A stretch of 37,413 nucleotides of DNA from an uncultured Lachnospiraceae bacterium (lineage in GTDB: Bacteria > Bacillota > Clostridia > Lachnospirales > Lachnospiraceae). The stretch is taken from positions 1 through 37,413 of the forward strand of contig CAMNMC010000073.1 in NCBI GenBank assembly GCA_946544235.1. Direction: 5' to 3'. This document shows positions 1 to 8,589 of this stretch, piece after piece. The translations under genes were made by a program, and so were the position numbers. Each line of letters starts with the position of its first letter. Within the stretch, counting starts at the first letter, position 1. The notes beneath the pieces were generated by a model. The model saw only the letters and a list, made by a program, of their open reading frames with translations, searched no databases and was not told the origin of the DNA.

Positions 1-761
1 GCCTGTGCAGCGATACCGATACGTCCGCCATCAAGAGTATGCATAGCTATATTGAAGCCCTTACCCTTCTGTCCAAGGAGATTCTCCTTAGGAATACGGC
101 AATCCTGGAAAATAAGCTCATATGTAGATGAACCGCGGATACCCATCTTCTTCTCCTTTGTTCCGAATGTGAAACCAGGAGTACCCTTCTCAACGATAAA
201 TGCTGAGATTTCCTTCATCATCTTGCCGCGCTTTTCAACAGTACCTGTAACTGCGATAACGATATATACATCAGCTTCCTTACCATTTGTAATGAAACAC
301 TTAGAACCGTTAAGTACCCACTCATCACCGTCAAGTACAGCCTTTGTCTGCTGACCCTGAGCATCAGTACCTGCGCCAGGCTCTGTAAGACCGAAAGCAC
401 CAAGTTTCTTTCCTGAAGCAAGATCAGGAACGTACTTAGCCTTCTGTTCCGGTGTACCAAAGGTTACGATAGGGTCAACACAAAGTGATGTATGAGCTGA
501 TACGATAACACCTGTTGTACCGCAAACCTTAGAAAGCTCTTCAACGCACATAACATATGTAAGTACGTCACATCCCTGACCACCGAGTTCCTTTGGAACA
601 GGAATTCCAAGGAAGCCTGCCTTAGCCATCTTCTCAACTGTTTCTCTCGGGAACTTTTCTGTTTCATCAACTTCCTGAGCGAGAGGCTTTACTTCTTTCT
701 CAGCGAACTCACTGAAGAGAGTTCTTGCCATTTCATGCTGTTTACTGAGTGTAAAATCCAT
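1..761 (-). CDS. bcd: Butyryl-CoA dehydrogenase, partial (3' end outside window)
   Basis: Short-chain acyl-CoA dehydrogenase, a cytosolic FAD enzyme that reduces crotonyl-CoA to butyryl-CoA, in clostridia coupled to EtfAB electron bifurcation. About 253 N-terminal residues are visible out of roughly 380 for the family. The protein opens MDFTLSKQHEMAR and carries family blocks such as VLNGSKCFITNG and, near the window edge, LDGGRIGIAAQ. The catalytic glutamate lies beyond the edge. Start: ATG at 761 with GGAGG nine bases upstream. It is the last visible gene of thl-crt-hbd-bcd, where etfB and etfA would be expected next, off the window. The 87-bp spacer to hbd holds a 14-bp hairpin. Butyryl-CoA as substrate is inferred from operon context; the family call itself is firm. 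Confidence 0.93.
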   Translation of the reverse strand, partial: MDFTLSKQHEMARTLFSEFAEKEVKPLAQEVDETEKFPRETVEKMAKAGFLGIPVPKELGGQGCDVLTYVMCVEELSKVCGTTGVIVSAHTSLCVDPIVTFGTPEQKAKYVPDLASGKKLGAFGLTEPGAGTDAQGQQTKAVLDGDEWVLNGSKCFITNGKEADVYIVIAVTGTVEKRGKMMKEISAFIVEKGTPGFTFGTKEKKMGIRGSSTYELIFQDCRIPKENLLGQKGKGFNIAMHTLDGGRIGIAAQ

Positions 762-794
762 GAATTTATTCCTCCATATAATTTTATATTTACA

Positions 795-833
795 TGACAA
801 CAAAGTGAATCATTACAACTCACTTTGTCGTCA
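795..833 (-). promoter_or_regulatory. Intercistronic hairpin between hbd and bcd
   Basis: The 14-base arms 795-808 and 820-833 are fully complementary, with one G-U pair in the minus-strand RNA, around an 11-base loop. No T-run follows on minus, so this is not a classical terminator. It may be a processing or mRNA-stability element or a partial attenuator upstream of bcd. The structure is seen; the role is inferred. Confidence 0.6.
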
Positions 834-848
834 ATTTAGTACGATGTT

Positions 849-1688
849 TTATTTATTGTAATCGTAGAAGCCCTTACCTGTCTTACGTCCGAGCTTTCCT
901 GCACGAACCATCTTGCGAAGAAGCGGATGAGGACGATACTTGGAATCGCCTGTTTCAGCCTGAAGAACTTCCATGATGGCAAGTACGATATCAAGACCTA
1001 CAAGATCACCAAGTGCAAGAGGTCCCATTGGGTGTGATGCACCAAGCATCATAGCTGTATCGATATCTTCAACTGAAGCAATACCCTCAGCGTAGATACC
1101 TACTGCTTCGTTGATCATTGGGATAAGGATTCTGTTTACTACGAAACCAGGAGCTTCCTTAACCTGAACAGGAGTCTTACCGATCTCTGTAGCGATCTTC
1201 TTGATCTCTTCAACGTATGCATCAGAGGTATTCTCACCTGCGATAACTTCAACAAGCTTCATTCTGTCAGCTGGGTTGAAGAAATGCATACCGATGATCT
1301 CTCTGTCAAGACCTGCACCGATCTCTGTGATTGAAAGAGATGATGTGTTTGAAGCAAACTTACATGTTGCAGGAACGATCTCCTGAAGCTCCTTGAAAGT
1401 TGTCTTCTTGATGTTCATGTTCTCAGGTGCAACCTCGATTACGAGATCACAATCTGTACAGATATCCTTAAGTCCTGTCTTGATCTTGCCAAGGATCTCC
1501 TCACCCTTCTCAGCGGTGATCTTCTCCTTGCCAACAAGGAACTTGATATTCTTCTCGATCTTAGCCTTTCCGCCATCAGCAAACTCCTGCTTGATGTCAA
1601 CGAGACGTACTTCATAACCGTCTGTCATAGCGAAAGCCTGTGCAATACCTGAACCCATTGTTCCGGCACCGATTACACCTACTACCAT
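849..1688 (-). CDS. hbd: 3-hydroxybutyryl-CoA dehydrogenase
   Basis: Reduces acetoacetyl-CoA to 3-hydroxybutyryl-CoA in the cytosol, the second step of butyrate synthesis. At 279 residues it has the normal length of the clostridial enzyme. The N-terminal Rossmann motif [10 protein letters not shown] is at residues 7-16. The catalytic histidine block [17 protein letters not shown] is near residue 133, and the C-terminal dimerisation domain includes [15 protein letters not shown]. The start has GGAGG seven to eight bases upstream. It sits between crt (88-bp spacer) and bcd. Cofactor preference, NADH or NADPH, cannot be read with confidence. Nothing is truncated or missing. Confidence 0.96.
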   Translation of the reverse strand: MVVGVIGAGTMGSGIAQAFAMTDGYEVRLVDIKQEFADGGKAKIEKNIKFLVGKEKITAEKGEEILGKIKTGLKDICTDCDLVIEVAPENMNIKKTTFKELQEIVPATCKFASNTSSLSITEIGAGLDREIIGMHFFNPADRMKLVEVIAGENTSDAYVEEIKKIATEIGKTPVQVKEAPGFVVNRILIPMINEAVGIYAEGIASVEDIDTAMMLGASHPMGPLALGDLVGLDIVLAIMEVLQAETGDSKYRPHPLLRKMVRAGKLGRKTGKGFYDYNK

Positions 1689-1726
1689 TTTTTTATCCTC
1701 CTAAAAAATATTATTTCCGAACCAAA

Positions 1727-1750
1727 GGGACGACTGTATCTCGCCGTCCC
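1727..1750 (-). promoter_or_regulatory. Intercistronic hairpin between crt and hbd
   Basis: GGGACG and CGTCCC arms (1727-1732 and 1745-1750) enclose a 12-base loop. On minus they are followed only by TTTGG, a weak T-run, so strong termination is unlikely. It lies 39 bases upstream of the hbd start and parallels the hairpins in the other two spacers of this operon. Confidence 0.45.
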
Positions 1751-1776
1751 AATGGCACATTTGTTAACAATTTCAA

Positions 1777-2610
1777 TTATGCATTCTTAAATGCAACAAC
1801 CTTGACCTTAGCAGGGTCATCCTTCTTACGTAAGAAGTTTGCCATGCCTTCCTTCTGGTCATAAGACTCGAAGCAGTCTCCAAAGAGCTTCTCCTCAACT
1901 TCAACAGCTTTGTCGATGCCGAGTGAAATACCATCATTGATAGCCTTCTTGCAGTTACGAACTGCGATTGGAGCATTTGCAGCAATTATAGAAGCCATCT
2001 TCTTAGCCTGTGCAAGAAGGTTCTCCTGAGCAGTTGCAGTAACATTTCCTGCCTCATCCGTTACTGCTGAATAAACAGCATTTACAAGACCGATACGAAG
2101 AGCTTCGTCAGCCTTGATATTTCTTGCAGTATAGATAAGCTGCTTAGCCATACCGATACCAACCGTTCTTGCAAGTCTCTGTGTACCACCGAAACCAGGT
2201 GTGATTCCAAGACCTACTTCAGGCTGTCCGAACACTGCATTGTCAGAGCAAAGTCTGATATCGCAGCTCATAGAGATCTCGCAGCCGCCGCCAAGTGCAA
2301 AGCCGTTAACAGCAGCGATCACAGGGATTGGGAAGTTCTCGATCTTAAGGAATACATCGTTACCCTTCTTACCGAATGCTTCACCCTCTGCCTTTGTAAG
2401 TGTAGACATCTCTCCGATATCTGCGCCTGCAACAAATGACTTGTCTCCTGCACCTGTAAGTACAAGTGCTCTTGTTGTCTCAAGATCAACACTGTCAAAT
2501 ACTTCTGAAAGTTCATCAAGTACCTGGCTGTTAAGCGCATTAAGAGCCTTTGGTCTGTTGATCGTAATAACACCAACAAATCCTTCCTGCTCATATGTGA
2601 TAAATTCCAT
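1777..2610 (-). CDS. crt: Enoyl-CoA hydratase (crotonase)
   Basis: Dehydrates 3-hydroxybutyryl-CoA to crotonyl-CoA. At 277 residues it is slightly longer than the usual 260, because of a C-terminal extension (KKDDPAKVKVVAFKNA) and a small insert around YSAVTDEAGNVTATAQ. The crotonase oxyanion-hole motif AAVNGFALGGGCE and the second catalytic glutamate in QPEVGLGITPGFGGTQR (near residue 131) are both intact. Start: ATG at 2610 with AGGAGG eight bases upstream. It is the second gene of the butyrate operon, 76 bp after thl. The fold is certain and the crotonyl-CoA assignment rests on operon position. Confidence 0.95.
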   Translation of the reverse strand: MEFITYEQEGFVGVITINRPKALNALNSQVLDELSEVFDSVDLETTRALVLTGAGDKSFVAGADIGEMSTLTKAEGEAFGKKGNDVFLKIENFPIPVIAAVNGFALGGGCEISMSCDIRLCSDNAVFGQPEVGLGITPGFGGTQRLARTVGIGMAKQLIYTARNIKADEALRIGLVNAVYSAVTDEAGNVTATAQENLLAQAKKMASIIAANAPIAVRNCKKAINDGISLGIDKAVEVEEKLFGDCFESYDQKEGMANFLRKKDDPAKVKVVAFKNA

Positions 2611-2645
2611 ATTTCTTTCCTCCTGATATGAAACCCGTCAAATTA

Positions 2646-2662
2646 TCCGCCTTATAAGCGGA
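2646..2662 (-). promoter_or_regulatory. Small intercistronic hairpin between thl and crt
   Basis: TCCGC (2646-2650) pairs with GCGGA (2658-2662) across a 7-base loop. It is the weakest of the three spacer hairpins in this operon and is listed because each spacer has one. Confidence 0.35.
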
Positions 2663-2686
2663 CAAACAAATATTTTAAGTAATAGA

Positions 2687-3880
2687 TTAGTCTCTCTCAA
2701 CTACAGTTGCACAGCCCATACCACCGCCGATGCAAAGTGTAGCAAGACCTCTCTTAAGGTTACGAGCTTCCATCTCGTGAAGAAGTGTAACAAGGATACG
2801 AGCTCCTGATGCTCCAACAGGATGTCCGAGTGCGATAGCACCACCGTTTGGATTAAGCTTAGCAAGATCAAAGTTAAGCTCCTTACCAACTGCTACTGAC
2901 TGAGCAGCGAAAGCTTCGTTAGCTTCGTATACATCGAAATCATCAATTGTAAGACCTGTCTTGGCAAATACCTTCTTTGTAGCTGCAACAGGACCGACAC
3001 CCATGATTGAAGGATCAACGCCGCCAAGTGCACCTGCAATAAATGTAGCCATAGGCTTAACACCAAGCTCTGCAGCCTTCTCCTCGCTCATAAGAACGAT
3101 CGCAGCTGCACCATCATTGATACCTGAAGCGTTACCTGCTGTAACAACTCCATCCGGATTAAGCGGACGAAGCTTTGCAAGACCTTCAAGTGTTGTTCCA
3201 GGACGAGGACCCTCATCCTTAGCGAATGTGATAACTGCCTTCTTCTGCTTAACTTCTACAGGAACGATTTCCTTATCGAAAGCACCTGATTCCTGAGCTG
3301 CAACTGCCTTGTTCTGTGAAGCTACTGCGAACTCATCAAGTTCTTCTCTTGTAAGTCCCCACTGCTTAGCTACATTATCAGCAGTCTGGATCATATGATA
3401 ATCATTGAATGCATCCCAAAGAGCATCATTAACCATTGTATCAACAAGGGCGCCCTTGCTCTGGCTTGGCCATGTCATTCTGTAACCATAACGTCCCTGT
3501 GGGATAGCGTAAGGAGCCATAGACATGTTCTCCATACCACCTGCGATAACAACGTCAGCATCACCGTTCTGGATCATTGAAGCTGCTGCATTTACGCAGT
3601 GAAGTCCGGAACCGCAAACTACGTTCATTGTAACTGCAGGTACTTCAACAGGAAGTCCTGCCTTGAGTGCTGCCTGACGAGCTACGTTCTGTCCAAGACC
3701 GGCCTGGATAACGCATCCCATATATACATGATCAACATCTGTAGGAGCAATTCCTGCTCTTGACAGTGCCTCTTTAATAACGATTGATCCAAGTGTTGCC
3801 GCAGGTGTTGTACTAAGTGTACCACCCATTGTTCCGATAGCTGTACGACATGCACTAGCTATAACTACTTTCTTTGCCAT
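2687..3880 (-). CDS. thl: Acetyl-CoA C-acetyltransferase (thiolase)
   Basis: Condenses two acetyl-CoA to acetoacetyl-CoA, the entry step to butyrate. With the start at 3880 the protein is 397 residues, close to the 392 usual for clostridial ThlA. The start is the ATG of [16 protein letters not shown] because GGAGG lies just upstream; the same frame is open to 3937 but the added N-terminus is not thiolase-like. The nucleophilic cysteine is in [10 protein letters not shown] (near residue 88). The base histidine is in [14 protein letters not shown] (near 351), and the second active-site cysteine is in CIGGGMG near the C-terminus. It is the first gene of the operon, with a TTGCGA-N17-TATGAT promoter and a leader of about 84 bases. 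Confidence 0.96.
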   Translation of the reverse strand: MAKKVVIASACRTAIGTMGGTLSTTPAATLGSIVIKEALSRAGIAPTDVDHVYMGCVIQAGLGQNVARQAALKAGLPVEVPAVTMNVVCGSGLHCVNAAASMIQNGDADVVIAGGMENMSMAPYAIPQGRYGYRMTWPSQSKGALVDTMVNDALWDAFNDYHMIQTADNVAKQWGLTREELDEFAVASQNKAVAAQESGAFDKEIVPVEVKQKKAVITFAKDEGPRPGTTLEGLAKLRPLNPDGVVTAGNASGINDGAAAIVLMSEEKAAELGVKPMATFIAGALGGVDPSIMGVGPVAATKKVFAKTGLTIDDFDVYEANEAFAAQSVAVGKELNFDLAKLNPNGGAIALGHPVGASGARILVTLLHEMEARNLKRGLATLCIGGGMGCATVVERD

Positions 3881-3970
3881 AGATTGATCCTCCATTAAAA
3901 GTTTATGTTTTTTATCCCTCAACGTACGTATGGGCATAATTCACCCACTACGCGCCGAAAAGCTTCTACA

Positions 3971-3999
3971 ATCATAACATAAATGTAACACATTCGCAA
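3971..3999 (-). promoter_or_regulatory. Promoter of the butyrate operon
   Basis: On minus, the -35 TTGCGA (3994-3999) is separated by exactly 17 bases from the -10 TATGAT (3971-3976). Predicted transcription start is near 3964, about 84 bases before the thl ATG at 3880. No recognisable operator or riboswitch was found in the leader. Confidence 0.7.
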
Positions 4000-4050
4000 T
4001 AATACTTTTTACTGCAAATACTTTGTTTTGTATGTATTTTTTGTGTATTT

Positions 4051-5070
4051 TTACTCTTCTTCCATCTGGCTCTTCTTAATCTCTTCCTGAACCATGATAT
4101 ATTTGCCTGCAAGACCGGTTCCGAGAGCTACCATACTCTCCGCTTCCTCGCTGGCTACAACCTTGATCTGAGACTTTGTTGCGATCAGCTTCTGCATTCC
4201 CGCAAGCCTGCTTCCGCCGCCGGTAAGCATCAGTCCTTCCTGTGCAACATCATTTATCAGTTCAGGCGGAGCAGTTTCCAGAACCTGATTTATGGCATGA
4301 ATAACCTGTCCGGTAACTTCCTCGAAGGCCTCTACTGTCTCATTTGCATGCAGCTTGATGCCTACCGGAAGTCCGCTCAGAAGATTCTTGCCCTTAACCT
4401 CCGTATAAATATCATTCTTACGTTTCATAACCGAACCGACTGCCTCTTTAGCCTCTTCGGCAGAGATGACGCCAAGCTCAACATTATATTTTCTGCGGAC
4501 ATATCTGATAAGAGCATCGGTGAAATCATCGCCGGCGCACTTGAGCGAGGTACTCTCCGACAGACCACCCGATGAAATAACGGCAACATCAGTCGTTCCG
4601 CCACCGATATCAACTATCATGTGACCATAGGTTTCCATTATGTCCATATCCGCTCCGATTGCAGCAGCGATAGGCGATTCCAGTACAAATACCTGCTTTG
4701 CACCGGTTCTTACAACCGCATCCTCGACCGCTCTTCTCTCTACCTCGGTAACACCTCCGGGTATACATACGCAGATATTCGGTCTTCCCCAGAATTTCCT
4801 CTTGGTCATTGCATTTTTAACGAATGCCTTGATCATTCTTTCGGCAAGCATATAGTCTGAGATAACACCATGCTGTATCGGCCTGGTGACAATGATACCC
4901 TCCGGAGTTTTGCCCATCATACGCTTTGCCTTTGCTCCGACAGCTATGATATTCTTGGTTTTCTCCTCGTATGCAACATAGGTAGGCTGGTCTATTACCA
5001 CTCCCTTATCTCTGACAAACACCCTGACATTTGAAGTTCCGAGATCTATTCCCAAATCTATTCTGTACAT
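4051..5070 (-). CDS. MreB/Mbl-like actin homologue
   Basis: Bacterial actin of the MreB family (339 residues, family 330-350), expected to form membrane-associated filaments that guide cell-wall synthesis. The ATP-binding signatures are intact: phosphate-1 loop GIDLGTSNVRV (N-terminus), ESPIAAAIGA, phosphate-2 loop VDIGGGTTDVAVISSGG and adenosine motif LTGGGSRLAG. The C-terminus is a charged tail (EEIKKSQMEEE). The start has AGAGG nine bases upstream. No mreC, mreD or other wall gene is adjacent, so it is more likely a stand-alone Mbl/MreBH-type paralogue than the mreBCD gene. It lies downstream of, and on the same strand as, the large coiled-coil protein at 5363-8554, 292 bp away. Family is certain; which paralogue is not. 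Confidence 0.9.
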   Translation of the reverse strand: MYRIDLGIDLGTSNVRVFVRDKGVVIDQPTYVAYEEKTKNIIAVGAKAKRMMGKTPEGIIVTRPIQHGVISDYMLAERMIKAFVKNAMTKRKFWGRPNICVCIPGGVTEVERRAVEDAVVRTGAKQVFVLESPIAAAIGADMDIMETYGHMIVDIGGGTTDVAVISSGGLSESTSLKCAGDDFTDALIRYVRRKYNVELGVISAEEAKEAVGSVMKRKNDIYTEVKGKNLLSGLPVGIKLHANETVEAFEEVTGQVIHAINQVLETAPPELINDVAQEGLMLTGGGSRLAGMQKLIATKSQIKVVASEEAESMVALGTGLAGKYIMVQEEIKKSQMEEE

Positions 5071-5175
5071 TTTATATCCTCTGTTATTTCTATTTTCTGT
5101 TTTTCATATTCATAAATCATATTATAATCATATTTTTTATCACGGCACCATCCGTATCTTCGGGCACAACAGAAG

Positions 5176-5235
5176 CCGTCAAATACAATTTGAAATAAAT
5201 ATCATACGACACAATCATAATCCGTCAAATACAAT
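5176..5235. repeat. Direct 14-bp repeat, 46-bp period, upstream of mreB-like gene
   Basis: The sequence CCGTCAAATACAAT occurs at 5176-5189 and again at 5222-5235. Weaker similarity continues after each copy (ATAAATATC versus ATACATATC), suggesting an old 46-bp duplication in this gene-free stretch (5071-5362). Function unknown. Confidence 0.5.
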
Positions 5236-5279
5236 ACACGATACATATCACCGAACGTAAATATCCTCTTCCACGCATC

Positions 5280-5322
5280 AGGGCGCCGACAGATACATTA
5301 TATCTGTCGGCGCCCTGTTTTT
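5280..5322 (+). terminator. Strong hairpin with U-tract on the plus strand, no plus-strand gene upstream
   Basis: A perfect 16-bp stem (5280-5295 with 5301-5316), loop CATTA, is followed on plus by GTTTTT. Read on plus it is a textbook intrinsic terminator, yet no plus-strand gene precedes it. On minus the hairpin lies about 45 bases downstream of the stop at 5363 but has no T-run after it; it could still protect the 3' end of that mRNA or end transcription weakly. Confidence 0.65.
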
Positions 5323-5362
5323 CAACTAAATTGATTTTTAAAATATTCTATATTCTGATGAT

Positions 5363-8300
5363 TTATACAAAATCCTCAGGAATAAGAAGGTGCTTATCTG
5401 GTGTACCATCAGCCTTCTCTCTGTTATCGCATCTTGCGATAGCATCATCAACAGCCTTCATAAGACGATCGATATTTCCAACTTCCATTGCAAGGAGGAT
5501 ATTGCTCAGCTTGCTCTCAAGATTCTCAGCAATCCTGTAACCGCGCTGTACACAGTATCCTTTACCGATACCGATCATATCGTCATTATCGATCATGTTC
5601 AGCTGGATGAGGTTGGTGAATTCATCCTCAACATCCTCAGCAGCTCTGAAGAGCCTTGTTACGGAATCAATCTCGCCTGTAAGGATAATAACGAAATCAT
5701 CCTTATCATCCTTGGAAAGCTTGATAACCTCCTTCAGTCTGTCGATATTTACAAGGCCGGCATTCTCTACTACCATACATCCGCCCTTAAGCTTATCCAT
5801 GGCTCCCTCGAGTTTAGCCTTGTCAAGCTTGTTAAGAGCCTGAGCCTTGATCTTGGCAATACTCTTGGAATTAACGATACCCATATCATAGAAGCTTCGA
5901 GCAAAGTCCTCACCTACACCGGTTGAACCAAAGCCCTGTCTTCCGAGGATAACGATATTTCTGTCTGATGGATTGTCGGCAACTTCATTAAATGCATCAA
6001 TAATCTGCTGTCCGATTTCTGTTGCGGTATACTTTTCGAGGTAGTAAGCACCAAGCGGAAGTCCGCTTGCTCCTACAACTCTTGTAAGATCAGCTACTGA
6101 ATTTTCAGCTTCCTCAGCCTTCTTCTTAGCCTCAGCCTCAGCTGCCTTAGCCTCATCAAGAGCCTTCATAGCCTCTGCAGCCTTCTTCTTGAGTTCTGCA
6201 GACTTAGCCTTATTCTCAGCCTCTGCCTTTACCTTACTGTCTTCATAAGCCTTTCTCTTAGCTTCAAGATCAGCCTTAACCTTCTCAGCTTCCTTAGCCT
6301 TTGCAGCAGCTGCATCTTCAGCCTTCTTTATTGCATCAAGAGCAACCTTCTTCTTAGCTTCCGCAGCCACCTTCTTCTTGAGTTCTTCAGCTTCCTTAGC
6401 TTTTGCAGCAGCTTCTTCCTTTGCCTTGGCATCAGCCTCAGCCTTAGCCTTTGCATCAGCAGCAGCCTTCTTCTTAGCATCGATCGCTGCTTTTCTCTTT
6501 GCAGAATTATCAGAACGCTTCTTAGCTTCAGCTTCATTCTGCTTCTTAACAGCTTCCAGCTTCTTCTCTGCTTCAGCTATTTCTTTATTTGCAGCATCCT
6601 CTGCAGCCTTTGAATCAGCTACAGTCTTATTTGCCTCATCAATCTTCTTCTTGGTTTCTGCTACCTTCTTCTCAGCTTCGGCAATCTTCTTCTTAGCTGA
6701 CTCTATTTCATCGTTTGCAGCCTTGATCTCAGCATTTGCTGCTTCGATCTCTTTGTTGGCTGCTTCGATATTCTTATCAGCCTCAGCCTTGATCTTAGCT
6801 GTTTCCTCAGCCTTAGCCTTTGCAGCTTCCTTAACAGCAGTTACTGCCTTCTCTTCTTCAGCAAGCTTAGCTTTGTCTTCTTCTACATTCTTAAGGTCTT
6901 CAGCCTTAGCCTTAACCTCTTCATCATCAATAGCCTTAAGATCAGCTTCGTATTTTGCGTTGATCTCTTCAAGGACTTTACTATGCTCATCGTCCTTAGC
7001 CTTTGTAGCAGCTTCTGCTTCAAGCTTGATCTTCTCAGCTTCTTCTGCTTCCTTCTTAGCTTCTTCTTCAGCTCTTGCCTTAGCATCAGTAACGATCTTG
7101 GCAAGTTCAGCAGCTTCAGCAGCAAGCTTCACATCACGCTCTTCAAGCTTCTTTATCTCTTCTTCATCCTTCTGAGAAGCGAATGCGGAATTCTTCTTTA
7201 ATTCTTCCTCAGCCTTACGTGATTCTTCGATTATGCGGCTTGCCTCTTCAGCTTTCTTACGTGCTTCCTCTGCTTCCTTATCAGCAGCTTCTCTTGCACG
7301 CTTGATAGCCTTTTCTGCAGCCTTCTTTCTGGCAGCATCTGCAGCCTTCTTACGCTCAGCTTCAAGAGCCTTACGCTTAGCCTCATCCTCTGCTTTTTTC
7401 TTCTTCTTGGCTTCTTCTGCAGCCTTTTTCTTCTCCTCAGCAGCCTTTTCAAGTGCCTCACGTTCCTTACGTTCAGCTTCTTCTCTTGCTGCCTCCTCAG
7501 CCTTTCTGGCTTCTTCTTCAGCCTTTCTCTTGGCAGCTGCCTTCTGTCTTGCCGCCTCAATACGCTGTCTTTCAGCCTCAGCTCTTTCTATTCCGGATGT
7601 AGCCTTCTTCTTAGCCGCATCCTTCGCCTTCTGATCAGCCTTAGCTTCAGAAGCCTTTACATCATCTACATCAACAATATTTTCGCCTTCAGATTCAAGG
7701 TCGGACTTGTTATCATATGCAGCCTCGAAATTGCTTCCCTTAAGCTGATCATCGAACTGAGTATCCTCATCGTCGATGTCATACATAGCATTTACATCGC
7801 CGGTCGGAGTAGTTCTGTTCTCAGGAAGAATACTGTCAAGCTCGTCACGGCCGCTGCCCTTCTTGTCACCACTCTTAGCATCTGCCGACTGCCATCCTGA
7901 ATCGCTTCCTTTGATGGTTCTGGTTCCGTCAGCCGAGAATGCACGATCCTTCTCGTCCTCAATAATCTTAACCTTGCCCTTCTCATCCTTTGATTTTTCA
8001 GGTGTAAGGTCTACACCAAGGCCGCCTCCGCCGATCGATCCGAGACCACCGAGGCCACTTGTTGATTCAGTACTTCCGAGACCTCCGAGGCCACCGCCAA
8101 GACCACCAAGTCCGCCGAGACCTCCGAGTCCGCCGCCAAGTCCGCCAAGACCTGATCCTTCTTCGGCTTTCTTTTCAGCCATTTTAGCCTTAGCTGCCTC
8201 TGCAGCTTTTTCTTCAGCTGATTTTTCTTCAGCAGCTTTTTCTTCTTCAACCTTTTTGGTTTCTTCAACAGGTTCCGGTTCAGCCGGTGCATTCATCCTG

Positions 8301-8554
8301 TCAAGCTCTTCAAGGGTAATACCCATAGCTTCAGCACGTTTTCTACGCTTTTTCTCTTCGATACGTGCCAGGTCTTCTGCTGAAAGAGTTTTGAACTTCT
8401 GCTTCTGGGTATCTTCAGTCTTCTTAGCTGCTCCACCCTTAGCGAACATCATAGCTTCCTGCTCTTTTTTGAGCTTGGCCGCTTTCTCCGCTCTCTCCTT
8501 TTCAACCTGTTCCCTGATTGCCTGTATCAGGGCTTCTCTCTGATCAATTGCCAC
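5363..8554 (-). CDS. Giant Gly-rich/coiled-coil protein with degenerate AAA+-like C-terminal domain
   Basis: A 1063-residue protein I cannot assign to a named family. Order of parts: charged N-terminus (1-133); Gly-Leu repeat built from GGLGG units (about 134-178); acidic, probably disordered segment (180-300); a very long Ala/Lys/Glu coiled coil (about 310-835); then a globular C-terminal domain (about 840-1063). The last domain resembles CbxX/CfxQ-type AAA+ modules. There is a P-loop-like ILGRQGFGST (near 870) in which the expected Lys is Ser. A Walker-B-like GGCMVVENAG (near 924) has Glu-Asn in place of Asp-Glu, and FVIILTG follows. It is therefore probably not an active ATPase. The start is GTG at 8554, nine bases after a perfect AAAGGAGG. 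No signal peptide or membrane segment is seen, so it is cytosolic. It is the third gene of a cluster, 35 bp after the acidic protein. Function unknown; a scaffold role is only a guess. Confidence 0.85.
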   Translation of the reverse strand: MAIDQREALIQAIREQVEKERAEKAAKLKKEQEAMMFAKGGAAKKTEDTQKQKFKTLSAEDLARIEEKKRRKRAEAMGITLEELDRMNAPAEPEPVEETKKVEEEKAAEEKSAEEKAAEAAKAKMAEKKAEEGSGLGGLGGGLGGLGGLGGLGGGLGGLGSTESTSGLGGLGSIGGGGLGVDLTPEKSKDEKGKVKIIEDEKDRAFSADGTRTIKGSDSGWQSADAKSGDKKGSGRDELDSILPENRTTPTGDVNAMYDIDDEDTQFDDQLKGSNFEAAYDNKSDLESEGENIVDVDDVKASEAKADQKAKDAAKKKATSGIERAEAERQRIEAARQKAAAKRKAEEEARKAEEAAREEAERKEREALEKAAEEKKKAAEEAKKKKKAEDEAKRKALEAERKKAADAARKKAAEKAIKRAREAADKEAEEARKKAEEASRIIEESRKAEEELKKNSAFASQKDEEEIKKLEERDVKLAAEAAELAKIVTDAKARAEEEAKKEAEEAEKIKLEAEAATKAKDDEHSKVLEEINAKYEADLKAIDDEEVKAKAEDLKNVEEDKAKLAEEEKAVTAVKEAAKAKAEETAKIKAEADKNIEAANKEIEAANAEIKAANDEIESAKKKIAEAEKKVAETKKKIDEANKTVADSKAAEDAANKEIAEAEKKLEAVKKQNEAEAKKRSDNSAKRKAAIDAKKKAAADAKAKAEADAKAKEEAAAKAKEAEELKKKVAAEAKKKVALDAIKKAEDAAAAKAKEAEKVKADLEAKRKAYEDSKVKAEAENKAKSAELKKKAAEAMKALDEAKAAEAEAKKKAEEAENSVADLTRVVGASGLPLGAYYLEKYTATEIGQQIIDAFNEVADNPSDRNIVILGRQGFGSTGVGEDFARSFYDMGIVNSKSIAKIKAQALNKLDKAKLEGAMDKLKGGCMVVENAGLVNIDRLKEVIKLSKDDKDDFVIILTGEIDSVTRLFRAAEDVEDEFTNLIQLNMIDNDDMIGIGKGYCVQRGYRIAENLESKLSNILLAMEVGNIDRLMKAVDDAIARCDNREKADGTPDKHLLIPEDFV

Positions 8555-8589
8555 CTCAAGTTACCTCCTTTATGTAATGCCTATCCCAA

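Noticed and set aside
3881-3937. Longer thiolase N-terminus from 3937
   Set aside because: The extension is not thiolase-like and the GGAGG site sits inside it, placed for the ATG at 3880.
6378-7175. Long plus-strand open frame rich in Ser and Ala opposite the coiled-coil gene (others at 7233-7634 and 7776-8543)
   Set aside because: Mirror image of the Ala/Lys/Glu-coding strand: repetitive codons leave antisense frames open. No ribosome site and no recognisable protein family.
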